Source: CAKSHC01 sp045631845 (GTDB lineage Bacteria; Bacillota; Clostridia; Oscillospirales; UMGS1783). From it: a stretch of 27,350 nt of DNA. The notes under the pieces were generated by a model that was not told the origin of the DNA, ran no database searches, and saw nothing but the letters and a program-made list of their open reading frames with translations. Position 1 is the stretch's first letter. Every line of letters starts with the position of its first letter. Positions 15,480 to 21,603 of this stretch are shown piece by piece. A program made the position numbers and the translations under genes. Location: contig JAZQVM010000021.1 in NCBI GenBank assembly GCA_045631845.1, positions 1 through 27,350 of the forward strand. The letters run 5' to 3'.

Positions 15480-16844
15480 TCAATTACGCTCAACAATAGG
15501 TACGTAATCGTGCCGCCCCTCAATGGCCTTATAGGCGGGGCGAATGATGCGGTTGCCCGTCATCAATTCCTCCAAGCGGTGGGCGCACCAGCCAACCACA
15601 CGGGCAGACGCAAACAACGGCGTATTGAGTTCTTCGGGAATGCCCAGCATCCGATAGACAAAGCCCGAATACAGGTCCACATTGGCACACATGGCCTTGC
15701 GATCCCCTTTAATCTCACAAAAGACCTCGGGCGTCAGACGCTCGACCGATTCAATCAGTTCAAACTCATCGATCATATCCTTAACCAAAGCCAGATCGCG
15801 AGCACTCTTTTTGAGTTGCACGGCACGGGGATCGGACAGGGTATAAATGGCATGACCCATACCGTAGATCAGCCCAGAGCCGTCACCCGCTTCTTTGCGC
15901 ACGATCTTACGCAGATACTCCCGCACCTCATCTTCGTCTTTCCAGTTTTTAACGTTGGTCTTGATCTCCTCAAGCATATTGACCACCTGCGCATTGGCGC
16001 CGCCATGCTTGGGTCCCTTGAGGGAGCAAATGGCACCGGCAATGGCCGAATAGGTATCGGTACCCGACGAGGTCAGCACACGGGTGGTAAAGGTCGAGTT
16101 GTTACCGCCGCCGTGCTCCATGTGCAAAATCAGACACAAGTCAAGAAGTTTAGCCTCGGCATCGGTAAATTTCTTATCGGAGCGCAGCATATAGAGAATA
16201 CTCTCGGCCATGCTCTGCCCCTTTTGCGGAAAGTGGAAATAGAGGGAACGCTTATCATAGTAGCGCTTCTTCACCTGATAGGCGGCCACGGCAATGGAGG
16301 GCATACGGCTGATCAGGCTGATCGACTGCATCACAACATTTTCAATATCGGTATTGCCCGCCTGCTCATCGTATCCATACAAGGCCAACACGCCGCAAGC
16401 CAGCTTGTTCATAACATCGGGCGAAGGGGCCTTCATAATCATGTCTTCTACGAAGCCATAGGGTAACTCGATAAACTGCCACAGCAGATCATTGAACTTC
16501 TCCAACTCCTGCTTGGACGGCAGATGGCCGAACAACAGCAAAAATGCCGTATCCTCAAACCCAAACCGATCGGCCTTCTGGAAACCGCGAATCAGATCTT
16601 CTATATTATAGCCACGGTAGGTCAACTCTCCGTCATGAGAAATCCGCTCGCCTTCGTTGAGCAGATAACCATGCACGTTGCATACACGGGTACACCCCGC
16701 CACAACGCCCGTTCCGTCGGTATTGCGCAGGCCTCGCTTAACATTATATTGATCATAATATTCTGACGGAATGACGTTATCTTTCCGCAGAGTATCGCAT
16801 AGACTTTCTATGAAACGCTCGTCTTTTTTATCGCTTGGCAGCAT
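15480..16844 (-). CDS. gltA: Citrate synthase
   Basis: Citrate synthase condenses acetyl-CoA and oxaloacetate to citrate, here probably for glutamate synthesis in an incomplete TCA pathway. In the 454 residues the catalytic histidines are seen in LHMEHGGGNNSTF (H244), GPKHGGANAQV (H280) and GMGHAIYTLSDPR (H331). The catalytic aspartate is near 392 in the DLYSGFVYRMLGIP segment. The protein has the N-terminal extension (about 1-60) of the clostridial branch, which lacks the E. coli NADH-binding domain. The ATG at 16844 follows GGAGAGA. It is divergent from spoIID, with its promoter in a palindromic intergenic region. Confidence 0.95.
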   Translation of the reverse strand: MLPSDKKDERFIESLCDTLRKDNVIPSEYYDQYNVKRGLRNTDGTGVVAGCTRVCNVHGYLLNEGERISHDGELTYRGYNIEDLIRGFQKADRFGFEDTAFLLLFGHLPSKQELEKFNDLLWQFIELPYGFVEDMIMKAPSPDVMNKLACGVLALYGYDEQAGNTDIENVVMQSISLISRMPSIAVAAYQVKKRYYDKRSLYFHFPQKGQSMAESILYMLRSDKKFTDAEAKLLDLCLILHMEHGGGNNSTFTTRVLTSSGTDTYSAIAGAICSLKGPKHGGANAQVVNMLEEIKTNVKNWKDEDEVREYLRKIVRKEAGDGSGLIYGMGHAIYTLSDPRAVQLKKSARDLALVKDMIDEFELIESVERLTPEVFCEIKGDRKAMCANVDLYSGFVYRMLGIPEELNTPLFASARVVGWCAHRLEELMTGNRIIRPAYKAIEGRHDYVPIVERN

Positions 16845-16862
16845 TTCATTCTCTCCTTTTTT

Positions 16863-16887
16863 AGGTATAATAATGTTAATTATACCT
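16863..16887. promoter_or_regulatory. Palindrome in the gltA-spoIID divergent region
   Basis: AGGTATAAT (16863-16871) and ATTATACCT (16879-16887) form a perfect 9-bp inverted repeat with a 7-base spacer. Each arm contains a TATAAT box, one per strand. It could be an operator that covers the gltA -10 element; the regulator is unknown. Confidence 0.55.
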
Positions 16888-16907
16888 CATTTCCCTCTTT
16901 TACACAA
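16879..16907 (-). promoter_or_regulatory. Promoter of citrate synthase
   Basis: On the minus strand TTGTGT (16902-16907) is followed after 17 bases by TATAAT (16879-16884), 35 bases before the gltA start codon. The -10 box is one arm of the 25-base palindrome. Confidence 0.6.
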
Positions 16908-16937
16908 GTATATTTTGCAAACTTTCGAGGTAATCCC

Positions 16938-17909
16938 ATGAAAAAGATCCTACTTACACTCTCCGCCCACATTCTCTTGCTTTTGCTTCTTCCCTTTATA
17001 TTATCCAAAGGATGGACAGCCTCCTTGGCCCAGTACCGCCCTTCCCTCTCCACACCGGAAACCCCCACTGAAATCTACATTCCCGTACTGGTAGACGATC
17101 GCGTGGAAGAACTGCCCCTGACCCAATATCTGTGCGGCGTGGTAGCGGCCGAAATGCCCGCTTCTTATCAACCCGAAGCCCTTAAAGCGCAGGCTGTTGC
17201 CGCCTGTTCCTATATGGTCTACCGCTCGGTCAACGAGCCCGACGCCCCCGAACACAAAGGCGCTTGGGTCTGCAACGACCCCAGCCATTGCAAAGGCTAT
17301 CTGTCCACCTTGCAAATGAAGCAACATTGGGGAGAGGAACATTACGCGGAATATTACGCCAAGATTGCCGCCGCCGTCAGTGCCGTTGCCGGACAGGTTC
17401 TAACCTATGAGGGGCAACCGATCAATGCCGTTTTCCACGCCATCAGCGCCGGCAAAACCGAAAAGGCCGCCGATGTATGGGGGCAGGATGTACCCTACCT
17501 GCAGGCGGTAGAAAGTTTTATTGATGTCAACGCCGCCCAATACCTGTCCACGGCCGAATTTTCAAGCGAGAAGCTCTATCAACTGCTTGCCATAACCAAA
17601 CCCGACATCGACAAGACCCTCACCGTCGGCCCCGTTACCCGTAGCGACTCGGGTGGGGTACTGTCAGCTGAGATCGGCGGGGTCACCTTTACCGGCGCCC
17701 AGCTTCGCAGTACCCTCTCCCTTCGCAGTACCAATTTTGAGTTCGCCCGCCAGGACGACACCTTTACCTTTACCGTCAAAGGCTACGGCCATTGTGTCGG
17801 CATGAGCCAGTACGGAGCGGGACAACTGGCGCAGGCGGGCATGACCTATACCGACATTCTCAAAACCTATTACACCGATGTAGAGATCTCCCCCTACACC
17901 TTTACTTGA
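16938..17909 (+). CDS. spoIID: SpoIID-family lytic transglycosylase (sporulation)
   Basis: SpoIID cleaves septal peptidoglycan during engulfment, working with SpoIIP and SpoIIM at the mother-cell membrane. The 323 residues begin with a transmembrane/signal segment (1-23). The SpoIID domain follows, with the catalytic glutamate E72 in LCGVVAAEMPASY, the AVAACSYMVYR helix, and the C-terminal GHCVGMSQYGAGQLAQAGMTYTDIL motif that defines the family. The ATG at 16938 follows GAGGT. The length is typical. Its presence, together with the LytM gene at 20808, supports a spore-forming organism. No convincing sigma-E promoter was found in the 93-base upstream gap. Confidence 0.92.
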   Translation: MKKILLTLSAHILLLLLLPFILSKGWTASLAQYRPSLSTPETPTEIYIPVLVDDRVEELPLTQYLCGVVAAEMPASYQPEALKAQAVAACSYMVYRSVNEPDAPEHKGAWVCNDPSHCKGYLSTLQMKQHWGEEHYAEYYAKIAAAVSAVAGQVLTYEGQPINAVFHAISAGKTEKAADVWGQDVPYLQAVESFIDVNAAQYLSTAEFSSEKLYQLLAITKPDIDKTLTVGPVTRSDSGGVLSAEIGGVTFTGAQLRSTLSLRSTNFEFARQDDTFTFTVKGYGHCVGMSQYGAGQLAQAGMTYTDILKTYYTDVEISPYTFT

Positions 17910-17935
17910 CAAGTCGGGGCTTGTAAGAGTATACT
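17906..17935 (+). promoter_or_regulatory. Sigma-A-type promoter of the AEC transporter
   Basis: A consensus TTGACA (17906-17911), overlapping the spoIID stop codon, is followed after 18 bases by TATACT (17930-17935), 24 bases before the transporter ATG. It gives the transporter expression independent of spoIID. Confidence 0.72.
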
Positions 17936-17959
17936 AAACAAAAAATAAAGGATGCTTTC

Positions 17960-18898
17960 ATGGATAGTTTACTCTTATCGATCAAGGCCGTTGCCCCCAT
18001 CTTCCTACTGATGATGCTGGGATATGGGCTCAAGCAATTTCAGGTGGCCACCAAGGATCAATTCAACGCCATCAATCGGCTGATCTTCAAAATCTTCCTG
18101 CCGATTCATCTGTTCTACAGCGTATACAGAACCGACATTAAAACCTTCTTTGACGGTAAGTTGATCCTATTTGCCGTGATTGCCGTACTCATTATATTTG
18201 CTATCGGATACGGGCTGGTCTTCCTTCTTACAAAGGAAAACGCCAAACGCGGCGTTATGTTACAAGGCTTCTTCCGTTCCAATTTTGCCATTCTGGGCAT
18301 CCCGCTGGTCAACTACATTTGCGGAGATGCGGCCGGCGGACTTTCGGCCTTAATTGTAGCGGTTATTATCCCCCTCTACAATATCTTAGCCGTCATTACC
18401 CTTGAGCGGTTTCGGGACGGCAAGATACAAGCAGGCAAACTACTGAAGGGCATCGTTACCAACCCCTTGGTCATCGGGTGTTTTGTCGGCGCTATCTTCT
18501 TACTGGCAGGCATAGAATTACCGTCGCTGATCGAAACCACCGTCAGCGATGCCGCCTCCATCGCCTCGCCGTTGGCAATTGTGGTGCTGGGTGCAAGTTT
18601 TAATTTCTCCAGCATCAAAACCAGCGTAAAAGAGTTGGCCATTACCGTCTGCACCCGCCTGCTTATCGTGCCGGCACTGGCCATTACCGCCGCCATACTG
18701 CTCGGTTTTCGAGGCGAGGCTTTGGTCTGCCTGATGGTCGCCTTCGGCGCACCCACCGCCGTATCATCCTTCTCTATGGCACAACAGATGGGCGGGGACG
18801 AAGAACTGGCCGCCCAGATCGTCGTCTTCACCTCAGCACTCTGCCTGTTTTCCCTGTTCGGCTGGATCTTCCTGCTCAGTTCTCTGCAACTCTTCTAA
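17960..18898 (+). CDS. AEC-family permease (auxin efflux carrier-like)
   Basis: This 312-residue inner-membrane transporter has about 10 hydrophobic helices in the two-block AEC arrangement. The N-terminal block starts IKAVAPIFLLMMLGYGLKQF, with FNAINRLIFKIFLPIHLFYSVY. The conserved FRSNFAILGIPLV motif is at about 104-116, and the C-terminal block carries ITVCTRLLIVPALAIT and FGAPTAVSSFSMAQQMGGDEELAAQIV. Bacterial members move malate, malonate or other organic acids; the substrate cannot be told here. It has its own promoter and ends at a strong terminator. AAAGGA precedes the ATG. Confidence 0.92.
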   Translation: MDSLLLSIKAVAPIFLLMMLGYGLKQFQVATKDQFNAINRLIFKIFLPIHLFYSVYRTDIKTFFDGKLILFAVIAVLIIFAIGYGLVFLLTKENAKRGVMLQGFFRSNFAILGIPLVNYICGDAAGGLSALIVAVIIPLYNILAVITLERFRDGKIQAGKLLKGIVTNPLVIGCFVGAIFLLAGIELPSLIETTVSDAASIASPLAIVVLGASFNFSSIKTSVKELAITVCTRLLIVPALAITAAILLGFRGEALVCLMVAFGAPTAVSSFSMAQQMGGDEELAAQIVVFTSALCLFSLFGWIFLLSSLQLF

Positions 18899-18903
18899 AA
18901 AAT

Positions 18904-18933
18904 AAGAACCCATCAACCGATGGGTTCTTTTGT
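18904..18933 (+). terminator. Rho-independent terminator after the AEC transporter
   Basis: AAGAACCCATC (18904-18914) pairs with GATGGGTTCTT (18919-18929) over 11 bp with loop AACC, followed by a T-rich tail (TTGTTTT). The stem overlaps the last codons of the convergent S-component gene. Confidence 0.88.
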
Positions 18934-19425
18934 TTTGCGCAAAATCAGAATCATGGGACAAATCAGCAAACCGCTGACCACATTCCCGATCGCATGGATC
19001 ACATCAAAGGGCAGTCCGGCCGCAATCCAGGCCAAAGTCTGCTGTCCGTTTAGTCCAAACAGCAACGCCTGCGACGGCGCATACAACACCCCGAAAGCCA
19101 ACCCGTGCAACCCGCACACCGCCGCATAGACGATCGGCGCCAGCCATTTTGGCATGGTTTTGGGCAATAGCATAGTTACACCCCACAGCACCGTCCACAC
19201 ATACAAATAGGGAATCCACCACAGCGAAAATCCCGCATACAATCCGGTGAGGATCACGTACACGTATAGCGGATAGAGCGCCTTTTGCCGATACACCGCC
19301 GTGGCCGCTATGATAAACACACCGATCAAATGAATGTTCGGCAGGGCTTCCATGGCAATATCGGAAGCGAACATCAGCGCACCCAGTACGCCGAATACGG
19401 CAATCTCCCGTACCGTCGGCTTCAT
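18913..19425 (-). CDS. ECF-transporter-type S component, putative corrinoid uptake
   Basis: This 170-residue, almost entirely hydrophobic protein has about six membrane helices, the size and topology of substrate-binding S components of energy-coupling factor transporters. The N-terminal REIAVFGVLGALMFASDIAM resembles the small-residue helix 1 (AxxxA-type) of S components, used for docking to EcfT. No EcfA/EcfT genes are in the window, so it would use a shared module elsewhere. It overlaps the DUF4430 lipoprotein gene by 4 bases, and both follow a cobalamin riboswitch. This makes cobalamin or a precursor the likely substrate, an inference from context. It cannot be assigned to CbrT from sequence alone. 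Confidence 0.75.
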   Translation of the reverse strand: MKPTVREIAVFGVLGALMFASDIAMEALPNIHLIGVFIIAATAVYRQKALYPLYVYVILTGLYAGFSLWWIPYLYVWTVLWGVTMLLPKTMPKWLAPIVYAAVCGLHGLAFGVLYAPSQALLFGLNGQQTLAWIAAGLPFDVIHAIGNVVSGLLICPMILILRKTKEPIG

Positions 19426-19856
19426 GCTTGCGCCTTGAACATATAGGTTTCGCCGGACTTAATCTCGGTCGTGTCCACACCGCTCATGGCATACTCGCCG
19501 TTAACATAGAAGGCCCAATACTTGCCGTCCCTCTCAAAATCAACTTCAATACCTGCCACCTTGTGAACATACAACCCATACTGCCCCATCTCGCCCTCGA
19601 TCAGGCCAAGTTCGGACAACGCCTCGCCCACCACCGTTTTATCGGTGTGAACCTCATATTGCCTTTCCCGACTCTCGGGATCGATCACGATAAAGGAAAA
19701 GGTTGTACGGCCTTCCCCCACCACCGTGACCTTGTCCGGACTTTCACTCGGCAAAGCCGAAGAACTGGTGTCACTGCAACCGGTAAGCGCTATGGCCGCA
19801 CATAGCATCACAACAAGAAGCAGTGACAGAATTTTTTTACTTTCTGTCTGTTTCAT
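19422..19856 (-). CDS. DUF4430 (transcobalamin-like) lipoprotein
   Basis: This 144-residue secreted lipoprotein has a basic N-terminus, a hydrophobic helix and lipobox ALTG-C27. After a short Ser/Pro linker, about 45-140 forms a DUF4430 domain (FSFIVIDPESRERQYEVHTDKT, VGEALSELGLIEG, YWAFYVNGEYAMSGVDTTEIKSGETYMFKA). The W-FYVNGE-A-GV-T-I-GD/E-Y-F pattern is diagnostic of the domain shared with the C-terminal domain of transcobalamin/intrinsic factor. The ATG at 19856 follows AGGAG by 8 bases; the open frame further upstream is riboswitch RNA. It probably captures corrinoids outside the cell and hands them to the S component. Confidence 0.88.
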   Translation of the reverse strand: MKQTESKKILSLLLVVMLCAAIALTGCSDTSSSALPSESPDKVTVVGEGRTTFSFIVIDPESRERQYEVHTDKTVVGEALSELGLIEGEMGQYGLYVHKVAGIEVDFERDGKYWAFYVNGEYAMSGVDTTEIKSGETYMFKAQA

Positions 19857-19916
19857 ACGATTTTCTCCTTGTATTTGTATTCCCTCTCGGTTGGCACTCG
19901 CAACCACACAGAGGCA

Positions 19917-20074
19917 ACCAACCGGCGGATATTTCGACTCGGTGCATCTTCGTTCGCCTTCTCGGTTTCCCAATGGCCTGTCCCGGATTGCGGCATCCGG
20001 CCAGAACGAAAACATCTCGCACCTCACGGCGACGGGCTCGTGCAGGACTCTCACCTGCTTCCCCTCCGCTTGGT
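19917..20074 (-). promoter_or_regulatory. Cobalamin (B12) riboswitch
   Basis: Read leftward, the RNA has the AdoCbl-class layout. P1 is formed by ACCAAGCGG (20066-20074) with the CCGCCGGTTGGT segment (19917-19928). Then come GGGGAAGCAGGTGAGAGTCC near 20045-20064, a GCCCGTCGCCGTGA core, and a variable arm. GCCATTGGGAAACCGAGAAGGC follows around 19957-19978, then the B12-box-like AGTCGAAATATCCGCCGG. Downstream, CCAACC (19889-19894) can pair with the GGTTGG of the P1 3' arm, a plausible switch. It ends about 60 bases before the DUF4430 start. Confidence 0.9.
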
Positions 20075-20085
20075 TTTTTACGATT

Positions 20086-20703
20086 TTATTCGCCGATGAT
20101 CAGTTCCTTGGCGTAAGGCAACTGCTCAATGGCGGCGCACAGATCATGCCACTCGGTTAATTTATGATTCTTTCGGGCATGATACATATTGATCAGATTC
20201 TCATAATTCATCGTCACGGTACGCATCTGATTATAGGACGAGGGCAAAAACTGGATCATATCCACCCACAGCGCCTTGTCCTTAGTTTCGTTATAGCGCA
20301 CACGCAGGTCCTCCAAGTAGGCGACCACCCCGTCAAACTGCTTGCGGGTCTCCTCAGTCATACGCTCACAGGAAAAATCCTCCGCCGTAAAGGGGGCGGC
20401 GTGGATCTTATGCATGGTCGAGGTCGAGTTGGCCACCGTGCCTACTTTATAAGTATCAAACTCTTTCCACCAGTACATCGGCGCCGTAATGTCCATACAC
20501 ACCAGCACCTGACGCAGGTATTTGCGGTGATCCGATCCGGCATTGCGAAGCCGCTTCGCCAAATCCAAATCGTTCGGGCCGAGCACAAAATTGCCCTGCT
20601 CATCATAAAAACTGTCCGAACGGGCCCAGCTGTTAAGGGGGTTGCGTGCGCCGCGCATGGCATTTTCAAAATTCATGACGGCAATGCGTTCTGTTTTAAG
20701 CAT
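20086..20703 (-). CDS. ThyX-fold protein lacking the RHRxxS signature
   Basis: This 205-residue soluble protein can be lined up by eye with flavin-dependent thymidylate synthase (ThyX). An AVRAAR-like motif is at 13-20 (ENAMRGAR). SDHRKYLRQVLVCMDITAPMYWWKEF matches the ThyX strand and helix that end in API.VARQW, and LPSSYNQMRTVTMNYENLINMYHAR matches the C-terminal LPL..YT...W..N...L..FL.LR, with R177 at the position of the catalytic arginine. The ThyX signature RHRxxS is replaced by T84-Y-K-V-G-T89. Normal ThyX chemistry (dUMP to dTMP with FADH2 and methylene-THF) is therefore doubtful. It may bind a nucleotide or flavin in another role. It has its own promoter and AGGAG, and sits just upstream of the B12 riboswitch. 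Confidence 0.72.
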   Translation of the reverse strand: MLKTERIAVMNFENAMRGARNPLNSWARSDSFYDEQGNFVLGPNDLDLAKRLRNAGSDHRKYLRQVLVCMDITAPMYWWKEFDTYKVGTVANSTSTMHKIHAAPFTAEDFSCERMTEETRKQFDGVVAYLEDLRVRYNETKDKALWVDMIQFLPSSYNQMRTVTMNYENLINMYHARKNHKLTEWHDLCAAIEQLPYAKELIIGE

Positions 20704-20724
20704 ACGATCAACTCCTTTGTTTCT

Positions 20725-20752
20725 ATTGTATCATAAATTTTTCTTTTTTCAA
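20725..20752 (-). promoter_or_regulatory. Promoter of the ThyX-like gene
   Basis: On the minus strand TTGAAA (20747-20752) and TACAAT (20725-20730), preceded by GA, are spaced by 16 bases within an AT-rich gap, 21 bases before the start codon. Confidence 0.62.
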
Positions 20753-20758
20753 TACATA

Positions 20759-20787
20759 GCATAAAACTTTACCAATTCGTCCATAAT
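20759..20787 (+). promoter_or_regulatory. Candidate forespore (sigma-F/G) promoter of the LytM gene
   Basis: GCATA (20759-20763) and GTCCATAAT (20779-20787) are separated by 15 bases, close to the sigma-F pattern GYATA-(about 15)-GGNNANAAT. The leader would be very short, with GGAGGT at 20794-20799. The match is supported by the SpoIIQ-like gene it precedes but is not decisive. Confidence 0.4.
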
Positions 20788-20807
20788 GAAGACGGAGGTA
20801 AGTATAT

Positions 20808-21497
20808 ATGAGTAGATTTTCTTCAAGCACCGACGAAAAGAAACGGGCCCGCGATCGGCTGATCTTCGGTCTGTCCTGCATCTTCTGCCTGCTGTTGGTG
20901 GTGTTGTCCGTCTATTTCTCGGTACAGCACTTCAACGATAAACAGGCCGAAAACATCGCCCAGATCCAAAGCGAGTCCCAATCCGAAGTGCCCATTGTCA
21001 ACCAACCCTCACAGTCCTCGTCGCAATCCCAATCCAGCGAACCCGAGCCCGAACCTGAGCCCGAACCCGAACCCGAGCCTGAACCTGAACCGGTTATGTA
21101 TATGACCCCATTGGCCGGCGCCTTGGGCGAAGGGTACTCGGCCGATGCCTTGGTCTTCTCCGAAACCATGGACGACTGGCGCACCCACTCCGGCATCGAC
21201 TTTTTAGCCGAAGTCGGCGATACCGTCTGCGCCATCGGCGGCGGCATGGTTACCGATTTTTACTATGACGAACTGACCGGCCACACCATGGAGATCACCC
21301 ATCCCGACGGCTGTATCTCGGTCTATTGCGGACTCAATGAAACCGTCTTTGCCGAAACAGGACAAACCGTTATGGCCGGGGACGCCATCGGCACCGTCGG
21401 TGACGACCTGCCCTTTGAATCGGCCGAAGATCCCCATCTGCATCTGGAGGTCATCAAGGACGGCCGCCGCATCGACCCCCTTTCCATCATCGGCTAA
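20808..21497 (+). CDS. SpoIIQ-like M23 (LytM) endopeptidase-domain protein
   Basis: In this 229-residue type II membrane protein, a positively charged N-terminus is followed by a transmembrane helix (about 18-40), a Ser/Gln-rich stretch, nine EP dipeptides (78-95) and an M23 domain. Zinc ligands are intact: H127-x3-D131 (WRTHSGIDF) and the HLH pair H210/H212 (DPHLHLEV). In Clostridia this layout with DWRTHxGID is that of SpoIIQ, the forespore partner of SpoIIIAH in engulfment, and clostridial SpoIIQ keeps the zinc site. Generic cell-wall peptidases share the fold, so the SpoIIQ assignment is probable rather than certain. It ends at a terminator and has a sigma-F-like upstream box. Confidence 0.8.
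   Translation: MSRFSSSTDEKKRARDRLIFGLSCIFCLLLVVLSVYFSVQHFNDKQAENIAQIQSESQSEVPIVNQPSQSSSQSQSSEPEPEPEPEPEPEPEPEPVMYMTPLAGALGEGYSADALVFSETMDDWRTHSGIDFLAEVGDTVCAIGGGMVTDFYYDELTGHTMEITHPDGCISVYCGLNETVFAETGQTVMAGDAIGTVGDDLPFESAEDPHLHLEVIKDGRRIDPLSIIG
21039..21092 (+). repeat. (Glu-Pro)9 coding tandem repeat
   Basis: Nine tandem 6-base units of GA(A/G)CC(N) encode an (EP)9 rod between the membrane anchor and the LytM domain. Such stiff linkers reach across the wall or septal space. The synonymous codon changes between units argue against very recent expansion. Confidence 0.85.
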
Positions 21498-21501
21498 AAA
21501 T

Positions 21502-21537
21502 AAAAGCAACAGTGAAATATCTGTTGCTTTTGTTGGT
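21502..21537 (+). terminator. Rho-independent terminator after the LytM gene
   Basis: AAAAGCAACAG (21502-21512) pairs with CTGTTGCTTTT (21521-21531), 11 bp with an 8-base loop, followed by a GTTGGTTTT tail. Confidence 0.85.
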
Positions 21538-21603
21538 TTTACAACATACAAGACCCAAATTTTAGGATATACTGTCCTCAGAAAATAAGAGGAGGATGAT
21601 CGA

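Noticed and set aside
19857..20054. N-terminal extension of the DUF4430 frame by 66 codons
   Set aside because: The sequence is the cobalamin riboswitch and the true ATG at 19856 has AGGAG and a standard signal peptide.
21538..21573. Promoter TTTACA...TATACT before the flavodiiron gene
   Set aside because: The boxes are 24 bases apart, too far for a normal sigma-A promoter; only the TATACT box at 21568-21573 is plausible.
21541..21603. Rex or Fur-type operator for the flavodiiron gene
   Set aside because: Neither TTGTTAA-type nor GATAATGAT-type sites are present; only a weak AGGA...TCCT symmetry is seen.
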